A DNA stretch of 64,000 nt from Daphnia carinata (GCF_022539665.2 NC_081331.1:10075534-10139533), one strand, 5' to 3'. Shown: positions 1 to 11,227, counted from the stretch's first letter. The notes: generated by a model from the sequence alone, not told the origin. Numbers and translations are program-made.

Positions 1-1265
1 ATTGCCTAATGAGAAGTACCATCTTGTGTTAATGAATCCAGTACAACAGCAATCCTTTATAGTTCTGTCACAGCTAGAAGCCTCAAATAATTCTGCTTCT
101 CTGTCTAAAGAACAACTTGTCCTTTATGTTCAGAGTGTTGGGGAAACTGGGTATTTAAATGGCCCTAAAGATGTTTTAATTTTGCTGCTATTGCAGAGAT
201 GAACATCATACATGGACTCTTTAGGTATGAAAGGATTTTTCTTCAAATAATTTTGAATTTATGACGAAGAATTTCTCCTCCTTTTTGCCAACCAGGTCTT
301 ATCTACCAAAAAAAATTTTATCCAATAGGAAAGGATTTTCATGTACTGGGAAAACAACTATCAACAATGCAACATTCTACAGGTGCTAGTTTATCATTCA
401 AGAGCCTTATACAATGAAGTTAATCTGCAATTTGTATGTCCTTTCCCAAGCTTCCACCAGAAGTTGAATCTATGAGTCATGTAAGTTCCATGATCAACAA
501 TTGATGTGTTTAACGGTGTTGTTTTTCTTTTCTCAATATAGGTTAATAGTAACATTGGATCTGAAAAGATTCTTGGTTGGGGCAAGACACTGAATAAATT
601 GTATTGATTGGATGGATGACATGACATTGCTATACTTAATTCGGATTCCCCAGACGGTATTTGATATTTAAAAAATTGAAGTGCATATCTGGGCTCCCTT
701 CTTTTCTGAAGCCCCGTTTCCCCTTGACTCATAATAAGCCCGTAGGGGGTCATGCCCCTACTGTACGGTATATATAAAAACAACATATACCGAGGTTTGG
801 AGGGCTCTGGCCGGAAAGGGGACGTGGGGTGCCGCTTAGTCCGATGATGTGTTCACGGAGGGTGATGTGGCTGCCCACAAATCCGAACTAAAGGTTAATC
901 GCTCCTGTAAAAATGTTCCAAATCTTCAGCTCTTCTTCCGGCTTCTCTTAGCCAATCACCGGGTAATCTCCCCGGTGGGTCAACAAGGCAGTGTCTCCCC
1001 CTGCCTGGGTTGACGGCAACTTTTGAAAGGGCTATTGTGCCTTTTTAAAGTTGCAAAAATAATTGTAATGTGCAGAGAATTGTCAATAAAATTTTTTTTA
1101 TAAAATATGTTTTGCAAAATTCGTTTCTTTCATTGTCTGTGTTAGCTTTGTTCACACATTACATTAATCAATTTTTTTTTTTTGGTGTTTTATTGGTTTT
1201 TGTCACATTTGATGGTAAGATGACGTGTATTGGTTTATCGTTTATCTGTAAGCATTCTATTATTA

Positions 1266-1683
1266 CACAGGGATCGAACCCTGGATGTTCGGCATACCTC
1301 GCCGATGCTCTACCAATGAGCCACGAATCATATGATTTTAAGTTGGCTTTTTTTTCTAGTCACTTGTGGACTTGCATTTACACTTAGAATAAAACTGAAA
1401 TGCAATTCTGCAATATACTCTTGTACAATATTCTACTTCATTTTTACACATATACTGAGGTTTGAACCCAGGGTAACAGGTATCGCAGATAAAAGCTCTA
1501 CCACAGAGCTAAGAACCTTATGGAAGCAATAGAAAGATAAACATATAGTTGTGAAAGACTGCATAAACATCCTAGACGATAACATATGATATGCGATAAT
1601 AAAAAATTTAAATATATCTCGTAGCTCAATGTTAGAGCATCGGCGTTGCACGCTGAATGTCTGGGGATCGGTTCCCATACGAG
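1266..1683. repeat. Loop of copy A with three tRNA-like sequences
   Basis: The unpaired centre of copy A holds three tRNA-like segments. Segment 1 (minus, about 1266-1328) has an A-box-like TGGCTCATTGGTAGAGC, a 5-bp anticodon-type stem (TCGGC/GCCGA) and a perfect B box GGTTCGATCC. Segment 2 (minus, about 1457-1516) has TAGCTCTGTGGTAGAGC and GGGTTCAAACC. Segment 3 (plus, about 1617-1684) has TAGCTCAATGTTAGAGC, an anticodon-like loop GTTGCAC and GGATCGGTTCC. Acceptor stems are poorly paired or short, so these look like tRNA-derived relics or RNA polymerase III promoters rather than working tRNA genes. Confidence 0.6.
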
Positions 1684-3599
1684 TAAAACAAAATACAAAA
1701 TTACTTCATAAAATATCCAGATTGTTCCTTGAATCTAAGTTGAACAGTTCAAAGAGTGTAATAAATAATACTTACAGATAAACGATAAACCAATGGAAGC
1801 AATGCTTACCATCAAAGGTGACAAAAACAATAAAGGTGAATTAAGCAAGCTAAATATAAAAAGTGTAACGTGTGAACACAGCGAATACAGACAATGAAAG
1901 AAACGAATTTTGCAAAAAATATTTTATAAAAAAAATTTTATTGACAATTCTCTGCACATTACAATTATTTTTGCAACTTTAAAAAGGCACAATAGCCCTT
2001 TCAAAAGTTGCCGTCAACCCAGGCAGGGGGAGACACTGCCTTGTTGACCCACCGGGGAGATTACCCGGTGATTGGCTAAGAGAAGCCGGAAGAAGAGCTG
2101 AAGATTTGGAACATTTTTACAGGAGCGATTAACCTTTAGTGGATTTGTGGGTAGCCACATCGCCCTCCGTGAACACATCATCGGACTAAGCGGCACCCCA
2201 CGTCCCCTTTCCGGCCAGAGCCCTCCAAACCTCGGTATATGTTGTTTTTATATATACCGTACAGTAGGGGCATGACCCCCTACGGGCTTATTACGAGTCA
2301 AGGGGAAACGGGGCTTCAGAAAAGAAGGGAGCCCAGATATGCACTTCAATTTTTTTAATATCAAATACCGTCTGGGGAATCCGAATTAAGTATAGAAATG
2401 TCATGTCATCCATCCAATCAATACAATTTATTCAGTATCTTGCCCCAAACCAAGAATTTTTTCAGATCCAATGTTACTATTAACCTATATTGAGAAAAGA
2501 AAAACAACACCGTTAAACATATCAACTGTTGATCATGTAACTTACATGACTCATAGATTCAACTTCTGGTGGAAGCTTGGGGAAGGACATACAAATTGCA
2601 GATTAACATCATTGTATAAGGCTCTTGAATGATAAACTAGCACCTGTACAATGTTGCATTGTTGATAGTTGTGTTCCCAGTACATGAAAATCCTTTCCTA
2701 TTGGATAAAATTTTTTTGGTAGATTAGACCTGGTTGGCAAAAAGGAGGAGAAATTCTTCGTCATAAATTCAAAATTATTTGAAGAAAAATCCTTTCATAC
2801 CTAAAGAGTCCATGTATGATGTTCATCTCTGCAATGGCAACAAAATTAAAACATCTTTAGGGCCAATTAAGTACCCAGCTTCACCAACACTCTGAACGTA
2901 AAGGACAAGTTGTTCTTTAGCAAGAGAAGCAGAATTATTTGAGGCTTCTAGCTGTGACAGAACTATAAAGGATTGCTGTTACACAGGATTCATTCACACA
3001 AGATGGTACTTCTCATTAGACAATTTGCATACTCTATTACTTTACCTCATACCTTAATGGTAATGCACTCTGTGTTTTTCAACTGTAGGCTCACTCTTCC
3101 ATCCTGTAACACTTCCAGACGTGACTTGATCCCCCACTAAAATTTTGTGAATGCAAAATAATAGCATTAAAAATACTTTTTCGATAGACAAAAAACCGAA
3201 AAGTACCTAATTCATGTTTTATGTTGAACTCGTGCTATTTCTGGGTTTCCGTACCACACCCATTTTCAGCCCAAATACGGTCCCACAATTGTTCACTTCC
3301 TTCGCTGCATGGACTTATTACTAACAATTCTTTTAGTGCAGCACTAACAGAATTTAACTTTAACACACTGTCAGGTGGTAGACTGAATAACTAAACAATA
3401 AATAATTGTTTGTTAAAATTCTATACTTATTTTGACTTCTTATTTGAAAAGCTTAGGTAACTGACTGTGTTCGCCTAATGCCAATTCATCCTAATGTTCA
3501 GTTAGGGATGAGTTTGGAAAAACCTCCTTCACTGTTTGGAAACTTTTCCGTTCCAATTTGTTCTTTTCCCCTAGCTGAGCTTGTAGACTCAAAATTTGA

Positions 3600-3810
3600 G
3601 CTACAAAACACAAATGAATAAAAGCAAATAAATAGAATCATTACGTATTAGGCCTTACCATCCTTAGCTTTGCTGTTATCTAATATTTTGTGTTGTTCCA
3701 ATAATTGGGCCTGCAGCTTCATAATTTGATCTAATAAACAATAATAATAATTGAAAACCAATATAATAATGTTTATACTTACCATCCTTTTGTTGTATTA
3801 TCTTATCCAT
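3600..3810 (-). pseudogene. Exons of an element-encoded coiled-coil protein (copy A, right arm)
   Basis: Reading inward on the minus strand, ATG at 3810-3808 opens an exon ending at 3783 with a GTAAG donor. A second exon runs 3730-3659 (acceptor TTAG, donor GTAAGG) and a third starts at 3600 after TTTTGTAG. The phases fit (1, 1), giving MDKIIQQKDDQIMKLQAQLL followed by a heptad-like stretch rich in L, Q and K. In the third exon the frame meets a TAG (after SLTEH) where two other arms read GAG, so this copy is broken. I do not recognise the family; an amphipathic coiled coil is the only property visible. Confidence 0.5.
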
Positions 3811-4026
3811 TTTTCAATTGTTCCTCCAGCCACGCGTTATTCTCTCCATCCACGCTACTGAACTAACTGCGAATGGCCTCCAATGGACTGAAATTGCCTA
3901 TGCCAGCAGTGTTTCCACTTTCCGCAAAGTGGTATCCCTAGAACGTTGCCAGACTGGGGACATAAATCCCTATTAAAAAAAAATAAAAGCCCCAGAAAAA
4001 TCCCTGTTACTTTCATGGCATACTCA

Positions 4027-4279
4027 CAGTGTATTGGATTTTAACAAACCAAATCATCAAATCCAATCAAATCCAAATCACATCATTTGTGGATGTGGAT
4101 TAAATTGGATTTTACTGCTGAGGTTAGTTAAAGCTAGCTTAGGTTAGTTTAGGTTATGTTACTCGAGAACTTTTGCTGTCTTGAATGATTTAAAGATCCA
4201 ATGCAAATCCGCAAAAAATTGGATTTGCTTCGGATTTCTTTGTTTTTGCGGATTTGATTGGCCAAAATCCAATACACTG
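4027..4279. mobile_element. 253-bp hAT-type MITE nested in the 2.4-kb element
   Basis: Perfect 16-bp terminal inverted repeats CAGTGTATTGGATTTT bound this segment, with an 8-bp target duplication CATACTCA at 4019-4026 and 4280-4287. It has no coding capacity. It is the third level of nesting, hence the youngest of the three insertions by order. Confidence 0.85.
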
Positions 4280-5232
4280 CATACTCACATGGCCTACTAT
4301 AATAACGGCCTGTCAGCGCGCAATACCTCCAGCGCGGAGGTACCTAAAACTGCATTGCCAGAGGGGCGTAATACCCCAACCGAGCTCCACTTTCCACTGT
4401 TTGGTAACGAATGCAGAATTGAAATGTGTGGGAAAAACAGTGGAAAGTGGAACCAATGACTAGCGCCGCGCGTGGCCAGCTTACGGTAGGAAAGGGAAAA
4501 AAGAAATGACTGAGGCTAGATTCGAACTCGGGTCTCCAGCTTATATATAGCTTGTTATATCGCCAATAAATAATATTACCATAAAAATTCTCTATTTGCA
4601 CTTACAAAACATACATACAGCTACTTACAAAACCACTCTTCGCTCCAATCACTCCACGCTTGAACTCGTCATCAACAACTAAAATAACAACTAACAACAA
4701 CTAAAATAAAATTAGAAAATTAAATTTAAAAAAAAAAAAAATTAAAATTTAACTAAAATTTAGATACAAAAAGCAAAAAACAACAAAAACTTACGGGTAG
4801 CGAATTGGGTCACATATCCCGATGATAAGCTGCCTGCATCCACGAGCCGTCTTTCAGGCCGTGGGGAGGCTAACGAACAACCTACGTTCAACGATCACCT
4901 CTTCTCTACCTTTCAGTTTGTGGTTCGATCTTCAAGGTAGTGAACAGTACTACAGATCGATTTTTAGCCTGGCAAGGCTATTTTTTGTCATTTTTAGCCT
5001 GACAAGGCTTTTTTTGGTGTGCCATTTAGCCCCTTTATAGTAGGCATGGCTCTTCTTTTTTCTCTTTTCTTTTCTCTCTTCTTTTTTTCTTTCTTCTTGT
5101 TTTCTCTCTTCTTTTTTTCTTTCTTGAGGGCGTAGAATCTTGCGTCTTGATATGTTGTAGAAGCTTGCGTAATCCGATGAATCTTGCGTATCTTGAATGA
5201 AGATTTGGAGGGAAAGGGAGGGGGGGGGAGTT

Positions 5233-5306
5233 GGCGGTGTCGGGACTTGAACCCGGGGCCTTCAGAATGCGAAGCGAAGGTGGTAACCACTGTGCCAGGA
5301 CCGCAC
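5233..5306 (-). repeat. tRNA-like sequence (tRNA-derived, SINE-like)
   Basis: On the minus strand this reads GCGGTCC TGGCACAGTGG ... CGGG TTCAAGT CCCG ... ACCGC. It has an A box (TGGCACAGTGG), a good B box (GGGTTCAAGTCCC), a T-arm of 4 bp and a 5-bp acceptor pairing GCGGT/ACCGC. The anticodon arm does not fold cleanly (CCTTC/GAAGG with a 12-nt loop), so a working tRNA is unlikely. It lies inside the 2.4-kb hAT-like element. Confidence 0.5.
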
Positions 5307-5390
5307 ATCTCAAACAAATTTATTTTTCATCGACCTTCGTTCTAATACCGGAGCTATATAATATGTGACTAATAGTATTGTCGCGCTGTG

Positions 5391-5458
5391 GTAGGGCGCT
5401 GTGGTATAGCACTGAGATCATACGTCGACTGTCCGTGTTCGGTTCTTATAGACGCCAT
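5391..5458 (+). repeat. Second, weaker tRNA-like sequence
   Basis: GGGCGCTGTGGTATAGCAC resembles a tRNA 5' half with A box, GTGTTCGGTTC resembles a B box, and the ends GGCG/CGCC can pair. It lies 85 bp from the tRNA-like segment at 5233-5306, on the opposite strand. Low certainty. Confidence 0.3.
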
Positions 5459-6700
5459 TGCTTCAAAAATTTTTTTATTATTTTTATAAATGTAAATAAA
5501 AAAAATAAAATAACCCATTTTATTTATTTTAGAACAGTATTAAATCGAACACATTTTTAAAGCAATTAACCAGTGCCCGTCAAAGCCAAACAAGTTACCA
5601 GAAAAATTTAAATTGGCTATGGAAATAAAACCATCGGATTGCCCCATCATATTTGTTTAGTTAAGCAATAAAGATATGGTTTTTTCCAAAAATAATTGTC
5701 ATCGAACTTTCAACGTTATAAAGCCTCAAGAGAATCACAGCGTTTCCCAATGAACAGTGTGTTGCTCACTTAGATAACAAAATTGTGTGAGAGGCCTCGG
5801 GTTCATCATGTCTCAACAACAAATTGTTCATCATGGTTGAACAAAATAGATTCGTAATTCCTACGTATATATTCAAGGAACTCTCCCCAGCTTTTGCAAT
5901 TGGGTCAAGTGCTTGTCAGAAATTCAGTCGGAGACTTGAGTCTTAAAAAATTCGGCGTGCGATATGTTTGGCACAGACGTTTGGAGGATCAAATGGAGTT
6001 CGTGGTGTATCCTAGTCAGTGTTACTTTCTGAAAAGCGTACCGTTCACCATTGTCCGCTTTGTGGCTCTTATTGAGGAACGTTTTACTTTTGAAGTTGCA
6101 TAGAAGCGCCAAAAGCAACAGCGGTTTGGCCAAAAATCTCAAAATCCCGAGAAATCCCCAGAAAATTAAATAGACCCTGGATAATCCCGGAAACCCTAGA
6201 TTTCCATAACTGCACCCTAGATTCCAAAAATTTTCCTTAAATCCCCCTAAATAGGGTAATATCCCTAGAAGTGGAATGGGTGTATGCCAGTAATAACGAG
6301 TCTAAGCGGTAGATGGCTACGTGTGGGAAAAAAAGAAAAAAGTGTGATTTTTTTTTTTGGCGAAGTTTTTTTTTTTTTGTGTAAAACGGATTGCCATATA
6401 TAATATCAGTCATCTACACAGAATCCCTATGGGCATACTGAAAAGATTTTGAATTCCAATAACTCAAATACTATAAGTTTTACCTGAAATGAATTCGACG
6501 AGAAAGTGGGTAACGTCGAACGCTCCGACCTATTGCCGCTATTGAATGCTGGATACTTTTGCATCTACGGTAGTCCGATAAAATTAACCCGCAGTGTATT
6601 TGCAAAGTTTACTTTGAAAAGTAGGAATTTTTAAATTGAAACATAAACAAGCAAATCAACTGGCTTTCTTCCACAAAAAAGGCACAATAATTACATGCAA

Positions 6701-9700
6701 TCATTTGACAATCAAAAGACTGCGAACTTCCATAATAAAGGCATCAAAGTTGTCGCGGAATTTCATCCGCCCTATTCGTTCAGCATTCAAAGGTACCCCA
6801 ACAGTCAAATTATTGAAAGCGTTCACTAAACGATTTCGGCAGGCTTCTTCTTCTTGTTGAGATAACAATTCCTCAACTAGAAGTTGATATTCAGTCTAGA
6901 CAAATTTCAAGGTTATTTCAGTGTCAACATGTCGTTGAACAGATGTGGGTTATGAACTACTTTTATTCATATTACCTGGTATGCACAAATCAATGCGTAA
7001 AAAGTTCCACTAGCAACGTTAAGAAGATCCGAGCTTATTTGTTGATAAAGTATCATCTCAAGTACAATCTATTAGGCATGAAGCATACTTTTAATACCAA
7101 TCTGCTAAAACAGAAAATCCTAACATGGTACCTTAAGAAATGGCTTCATAGCTTCATAGGCAGAACACGTCCTGTCATTCTTTGCTAAATGAGTAGACAA
7201 AACCTGAAAAACAAAAACTTTGTTACACATTACGACAAAGCTTTACCTATTCATTTTGTTTTACCTGGATGAACTCGAAACAAAAAGCAGCGACGTCAGA
7301 GCCAAAAGAGTTCATACCCAGTTGCAATGATGCAAAAAGGTTTGATAACATGTCGGATGGTAAAGACACTATTTTCGCAGGACATATTTCACAAGCGAAA
7401 GTAATGAGCTTGTAATAATGCCAACATAACTGCGGGAAACGAAGTAGCTCGGCGTTCATCAATGGCATCAATAAGTTCAATCCATGGAGACAAACCTATC
7501 ATTGATTCATGTGAGTAGGAATCACAAGTACATTCACTATAACCGTACCTCTGATGCAGAAATAGGGGTCCCTTCACTGGCAAAAGGACTAAGGTCAATA
7601 ATATCTTTGGACAACAAATTCATGAGTAACTCCATAAATAGCAGCAGGTCACGATGCGCATCTTCTTCAGCCGAAGCTTCACGCGTGATTCGCCCACTAG
7701 TACGTGTGGCATACGCTTGCGTTGCGGACAGAGCTAAACGATAAAGTTTTTCACTGTCAGACTGAAAATAGAAATGCGTGTTACGAAGATAAAATTATGC
7801 ATACAAATTTGTAATGTTGCAACCCTACTTGAGATAAGAAAATGAGCATTACACGAGCACAAGTGCTCAAAAGCTCCAGAACCAACTCTACTATGAGATT
7901 GTAATTATGTGCTGCGTGGATAAGTTTGGGTAGTTCACGAAGCACAGGTTGTAGCGAGGCAAACAGCATCTGAACGGTTGCCACCTGACTTCCCATCGCG
8001 ACACCTGAAATTGCAGATCGATAAAGAAAACAATTTTAAATTTATTTATTTTTGTCGAATAAGCATACCTATAAGTGATTCCAATCCTGTGGTAATAGCG
8101 AATCGAACATCGTCTTGGTGAACCAGACGATTAAGACTCTCGGACTGTATGACAGTTATTAAACGATCTTCCAATGGCTTCAACACTTGATTCCAAAAAT
8201 AATTCTGATCACCTAGCCCAACACAAGTGGGGCTATTAGCGCCAGCACCAGCAATCGTCAATGCCTGAAAGAATTTTCGTCTCGCAATCCCCCCAAGCTG
8301 GAGAAGCTCGTTATTGTTGTGCATCCGAACTAGGGTCCAAAACGGTCCACTGTTAATAACGACGTTGCGCTTTTCTCTAGTGTCGACCAGCGCCATTAGA
8401 AGCTTCAGGGTTTCATTCATTAATCCCGCTTCGGCCGTCTGCGTTCGTAGGTTGGATTCGACTTTATTCAGGAGAAATCCTATTATCCAACTGGCTCCTT
8501 CAGAATCACGCCCAAAGGCAGCTGAAAACGAGGGACTCAATTCAATATATAAATTTTCGTTTGGTAGCATGTAAGTCAGTGCGAAACGACGCAACCACCA
8601 CACAATAGTAGAACCCATTTCGGGGCTCATAAGATGTGCCAATCCTAATAAAAAAAAAAAAAAAAAAAAAATAGATATGAAGCTAAGCTGACACTTCACC
8701 GATTTGTATACCAGCATCCGACGCGCGTCGTTCTACTTCGCACAAGCGCAATACCGCCGCAATAAGACGGGCCACGTGGTCACAGGTTTCTTCCATTCCA
8801 GCAATGTCAGTAGCACGGTTACCCGGAGAAGCAATAACCTTCACAAAAAGTTTTCTAATTCGAGTAAAATTGTATGCCACTAAGAGACAAATACCTTGAG
8901 CGTTGTTTCTACACTGACGGTCGGAGCCTGAGCAATACTGTGCTGCAGAATTTCTTGTGGTATAACAGCAGTTTCTCCATCCGAATCTAGTGTGAGAGTA
9001 TGACCTGAGATGAGTAAGAGCCAATGGAGATCCTCGAACAGAGATCCTAGCATGTGCTGATCGCTTTGGCTTAACGATTGCCCATGCATTCGCTGGAGTT
9101 GCGTGCTGAATCGCGTAATTCGATCTTCCAGTAAACGGGCTAACAAAAGCAAACTGTGGGATGCCACGGAGCGGCTGAAGGTACCGATGCTATTTAATTG
9201 GTCACGGAATTTGGTTTTATCATCTTCCTCTGTTTCGTCAATTTCTTCTTCTGTTTCTTCGTTTGCTCCCTCACCTCGGATACCGTCAGGCGCTCCTAAA
9301 TGACATTTGATAAATGTGTTAAGGATTTCAATGCGCCATTCTTCTTTAATGAACGAAGAGTCCACGCCTAAATATTTAATAAATGTAATCTCCGACATTC
9401 TCAATGTAAGATTATGTTAAATACCTAAAGAATCCCATCCTATAACCATATTATCAAAGGCTTCCATATAGAGATTGTCATCAGGCGACAAAGTTGATTC
9501 TCTTTCTGCTTGCTCAGCGAACTTGCATGTCAACCGCGTGCAATGCAGAAACACTGTCTGGAGTAGATCGGGGTTCAAAGCTGCCAAAGTGTCAGGTGGA
9601 AAGAAGAGAACGAGCTTCCGGAAGATGGAGGAGACACCTAGGGATTCTTGGGGACGTAATTCGGTTCCACCAACAAGGTGAACAAACTGAGTCAGGAAAT

Positions 9701-10859
9701 GGGAGACGTATGAAACGCGTACATCTTTGTTGGCCAGCACTGGTCCATTTAATGAAGCTAATTGAGTGAGGCAGTTCAGGGTGTGATGGCATAAATCTGG
9801 CAAATGGCGAACTTTATAGTGAAGTTGATAAAAAAGTTCTACCACATTCGGCTCCATAAATACATCTGACCACTGCGGCCCTAAGGTTGGTTTAAAAAAA
9901 CATCACAAAAATCTGTTTACTTCGTTTCTCTGTCTTAGTAAATTGAAACTCTAATTACCTGGTCTCAGGGAAGGGTTCTGATCAGCCTCAAAAACGCCAA
10001 TTAATCTTTTTGGTAGCATAGTGGACGGTACGAAAAACCAGCTAAGGACGGATTCTGCAATGGCAAGTAATCGGCTCAGCAAAAGGCAAGATTCTCTGTT
10101 CATTGGCCTATCGTCACTTCCAAAGGTTCGAAGAGCTTGGATAACGAAATGGAAGATCCTTTTCAAATCGGTGCCTTCAAATTGGCGCTTGACCCTGAAG
10201 TGAATTTCCCAACGCAAACCCACATCCGACGATTTTACTGAACTTGAATACTCCTGCATGATAGCTGCCAAAACACTACATGCAATCATCTGTTGATTAC
10301 TATCACCACTGATGACAAGCTGCTCCACATCATTTAATATTTGGCCCCGGTCTGCTCCCAAGTCCTCCACACTTCCTCTTTTGACCATAATTGCAACAAC
10401 CTGTAGGATTCTTTCTCGAACATAGGCAGAAAGTGTGGTTCTTTGCACCACATAGTTAAGTAGGTATGTTTTTAGACTTTTTAGATCCTGCTCTGACACT
10501 GAATTCCATTCTCTTATCAATGAGTCCTTAAGCAGGCCTGCTGCCTCAAAAAGTACCAGATCAGAGGTGCTTGCATCTACGCAGAACTTTTGAAAGTTAA
10601 ATTATTCAATTTCAATATCAATAGCTGTAATATACCCAGAATGCATTTGCACAAACCAAATGGTGATTTAACTTTGCGAAAATTCATGAAAACTTCTTCT
10701 GCTCCATGTCGTTGTTCGTTCGTCACACAATTTGGGGGTGCCTAGAAGAAAGGAAAAATACAGTATTCAGTAAACATTTCAAAATATAGAATTCTATCTT
10801 TTGTAGACAACCAGCAGCACTTCGGCAGCAGCTTCCAGTTCGCGTATGCCTTGTTCCAT
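6701..10859 (-). CDS. XPO4: Exportin-4, nuclear export receptor
   Basis: Importin-beta family receptor made of HEAT-type helical repeats. In vertebrates exportin-4 binds Ran-GTP and carries cargo such as eIF5A and Smad3 out of the nucleus, and can import some Sox factors. Thirteen exons: 10859-10812, 10741-10636, 10576-9959, 9880-9425, 9367-8895, 8838-8700, 8644-8069, 8004-7829, 7761-7549, 7495-7265, 7203-7132, 7068-6976, 6895-6701. All phases close, giving about 1131 aa against about 1150 in human. Blocks that match the family include [20 protein letters not shown] near the N-terminus, [34 protein letters not shown], an acidic [18 protein letters not shown] block, and [20 protein letters not shown]. 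The start [16 protein letters not shown] fits the family's first helix. The intron before exon 7 is mostly a poly-T run. It is divergent from the zinc-finger gene, 368 bp away. Confidence 0.95.
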
Positions 10860-11227
10860 TTTCCCCTCAACGATTGATTGTGTTACGTCTCCAAACTAAA
10901 TTACGTTGATTCGTACATAAGTGAATCTTTTGAAAAGACAGCTGCTAGTAATCCATATTTTTTAATAACTAATGTTTTGTATAGGTGAAGAAGGAAATTC
11001 AGAACAAACGACACAGGAGAAAAGGCACGTTTGCCAAGTCTTTTATTCTGTCTTAATTTCTGTGAAATAGACTTCGACAGGACTTGCACTTGCATATGAA
11101 TTTGGATCTTTGGATAAGAGAGTCAGCTTCGGATTTGCGCCGGTAGATGGTGAAATTCCTAGCAGACAGAAGAGAAAGAAGGTAAAAAAAAAGAATACCA
11201 GTGGAATTTGTTGTGACATTTCGTGTT
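10860..11227. promoter_or_regulatory. Head-to-head intergenic region of XPO4 and the zinc-finger gene
   Basis: Only 368 bp separate the two start codons on opposite strands, so both 5' UTRs and promoters must lie here or overlap. I see no TATA box at a suitable spacing for either gene, which is usual for broadly expressed genes sharing a bidirectional promoter. Short open frames here look like chance. Confidence 0.5.

Larger units (their letters stand above)
3907..6282. mobile_element. Non-autonomous hAT-like DNA transposon inserted in copy A
   Basis: This 2376-bp segment is flanked on both sides by TATGCCAG (3899-3906 and 6283-6290), an 8-bp target-site duplication. Removing the segment and one duplicate restores the foldback arm, which then aligns to the intact junction in copy B near 49757-49785. 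The left end starts CAGTGTTTCCACTT; the right end, read inward, starts CACCCATTCCACTT, an imperfect terminal inverted repeat. An 8-bp duplication with ends beginning CAG is the habit of the hAT superfamily. No transposase frame is present, so it would need a helper. Confidence 0.8.
1..6397. mobile_element. Giant inverted-repeat (foldback) element, copy A, left end cut by window
   Basis: Bases 1 to about 1250 reappear as the reverse complement at about 1770-3025, so the two arms face each other across a loop of about 500 bp. The right arm continues outward through 3025-3898 and, after an inserted element, through 6291-6397, where it ends in the same motif (AAAACGGATTGCCATA) as the outer end of copy B. 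The matching outer 2.4 kb of the left arm lies before the window. The arms contain exon-like blocks, a GC-rich hairpin block (about 790-1045 and 1975-2240) and decayed open frames. No transposase motif is visible. The class is unknown; calling it mobile rests on two copies in the window and their shared ends. Confidence 0.8.

Noticed and set aside
394-786. Open frame of 130 codons (minus), with homologues at 45695-46429 and 47895-48260, as a protein gene
   Set aside because: It runs antisense to the splice-bordered exon series, passes through hairpin sequence, has no recognised domain, and is not open in the copy A right arm (frameshift near 2350). Kept only as an observation.
790-1045. Hammerhead-type ribozyme in the conserved arm block
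   Set aside because: No CTGANGA plus GAAA core at the needed spacing on either strand that I could find.
4121-4160. TTAGGTTAG-like bases as an interstitial telomere repeat
   Set aside because: Only two or three degenerate units inside the 253-bp MITE; far too short and irregular for a telomeric tract.
4384-4454. Further nested MITE from the inverted CCACTTTCCACTGTTT arms
   Set aside because: Arms pair well, but no flanking duplication is seen and the spacer is only about 35 bp; treated as a hairpin within the 2.4-kb element.
4994-5317. Lysine/arginine-rich open frame (minus) as a basic protein
   Set aside because: It is a translated CT/TTC-rich simple sequence joined to the tRNA-like segment; a low-complexity artefact.
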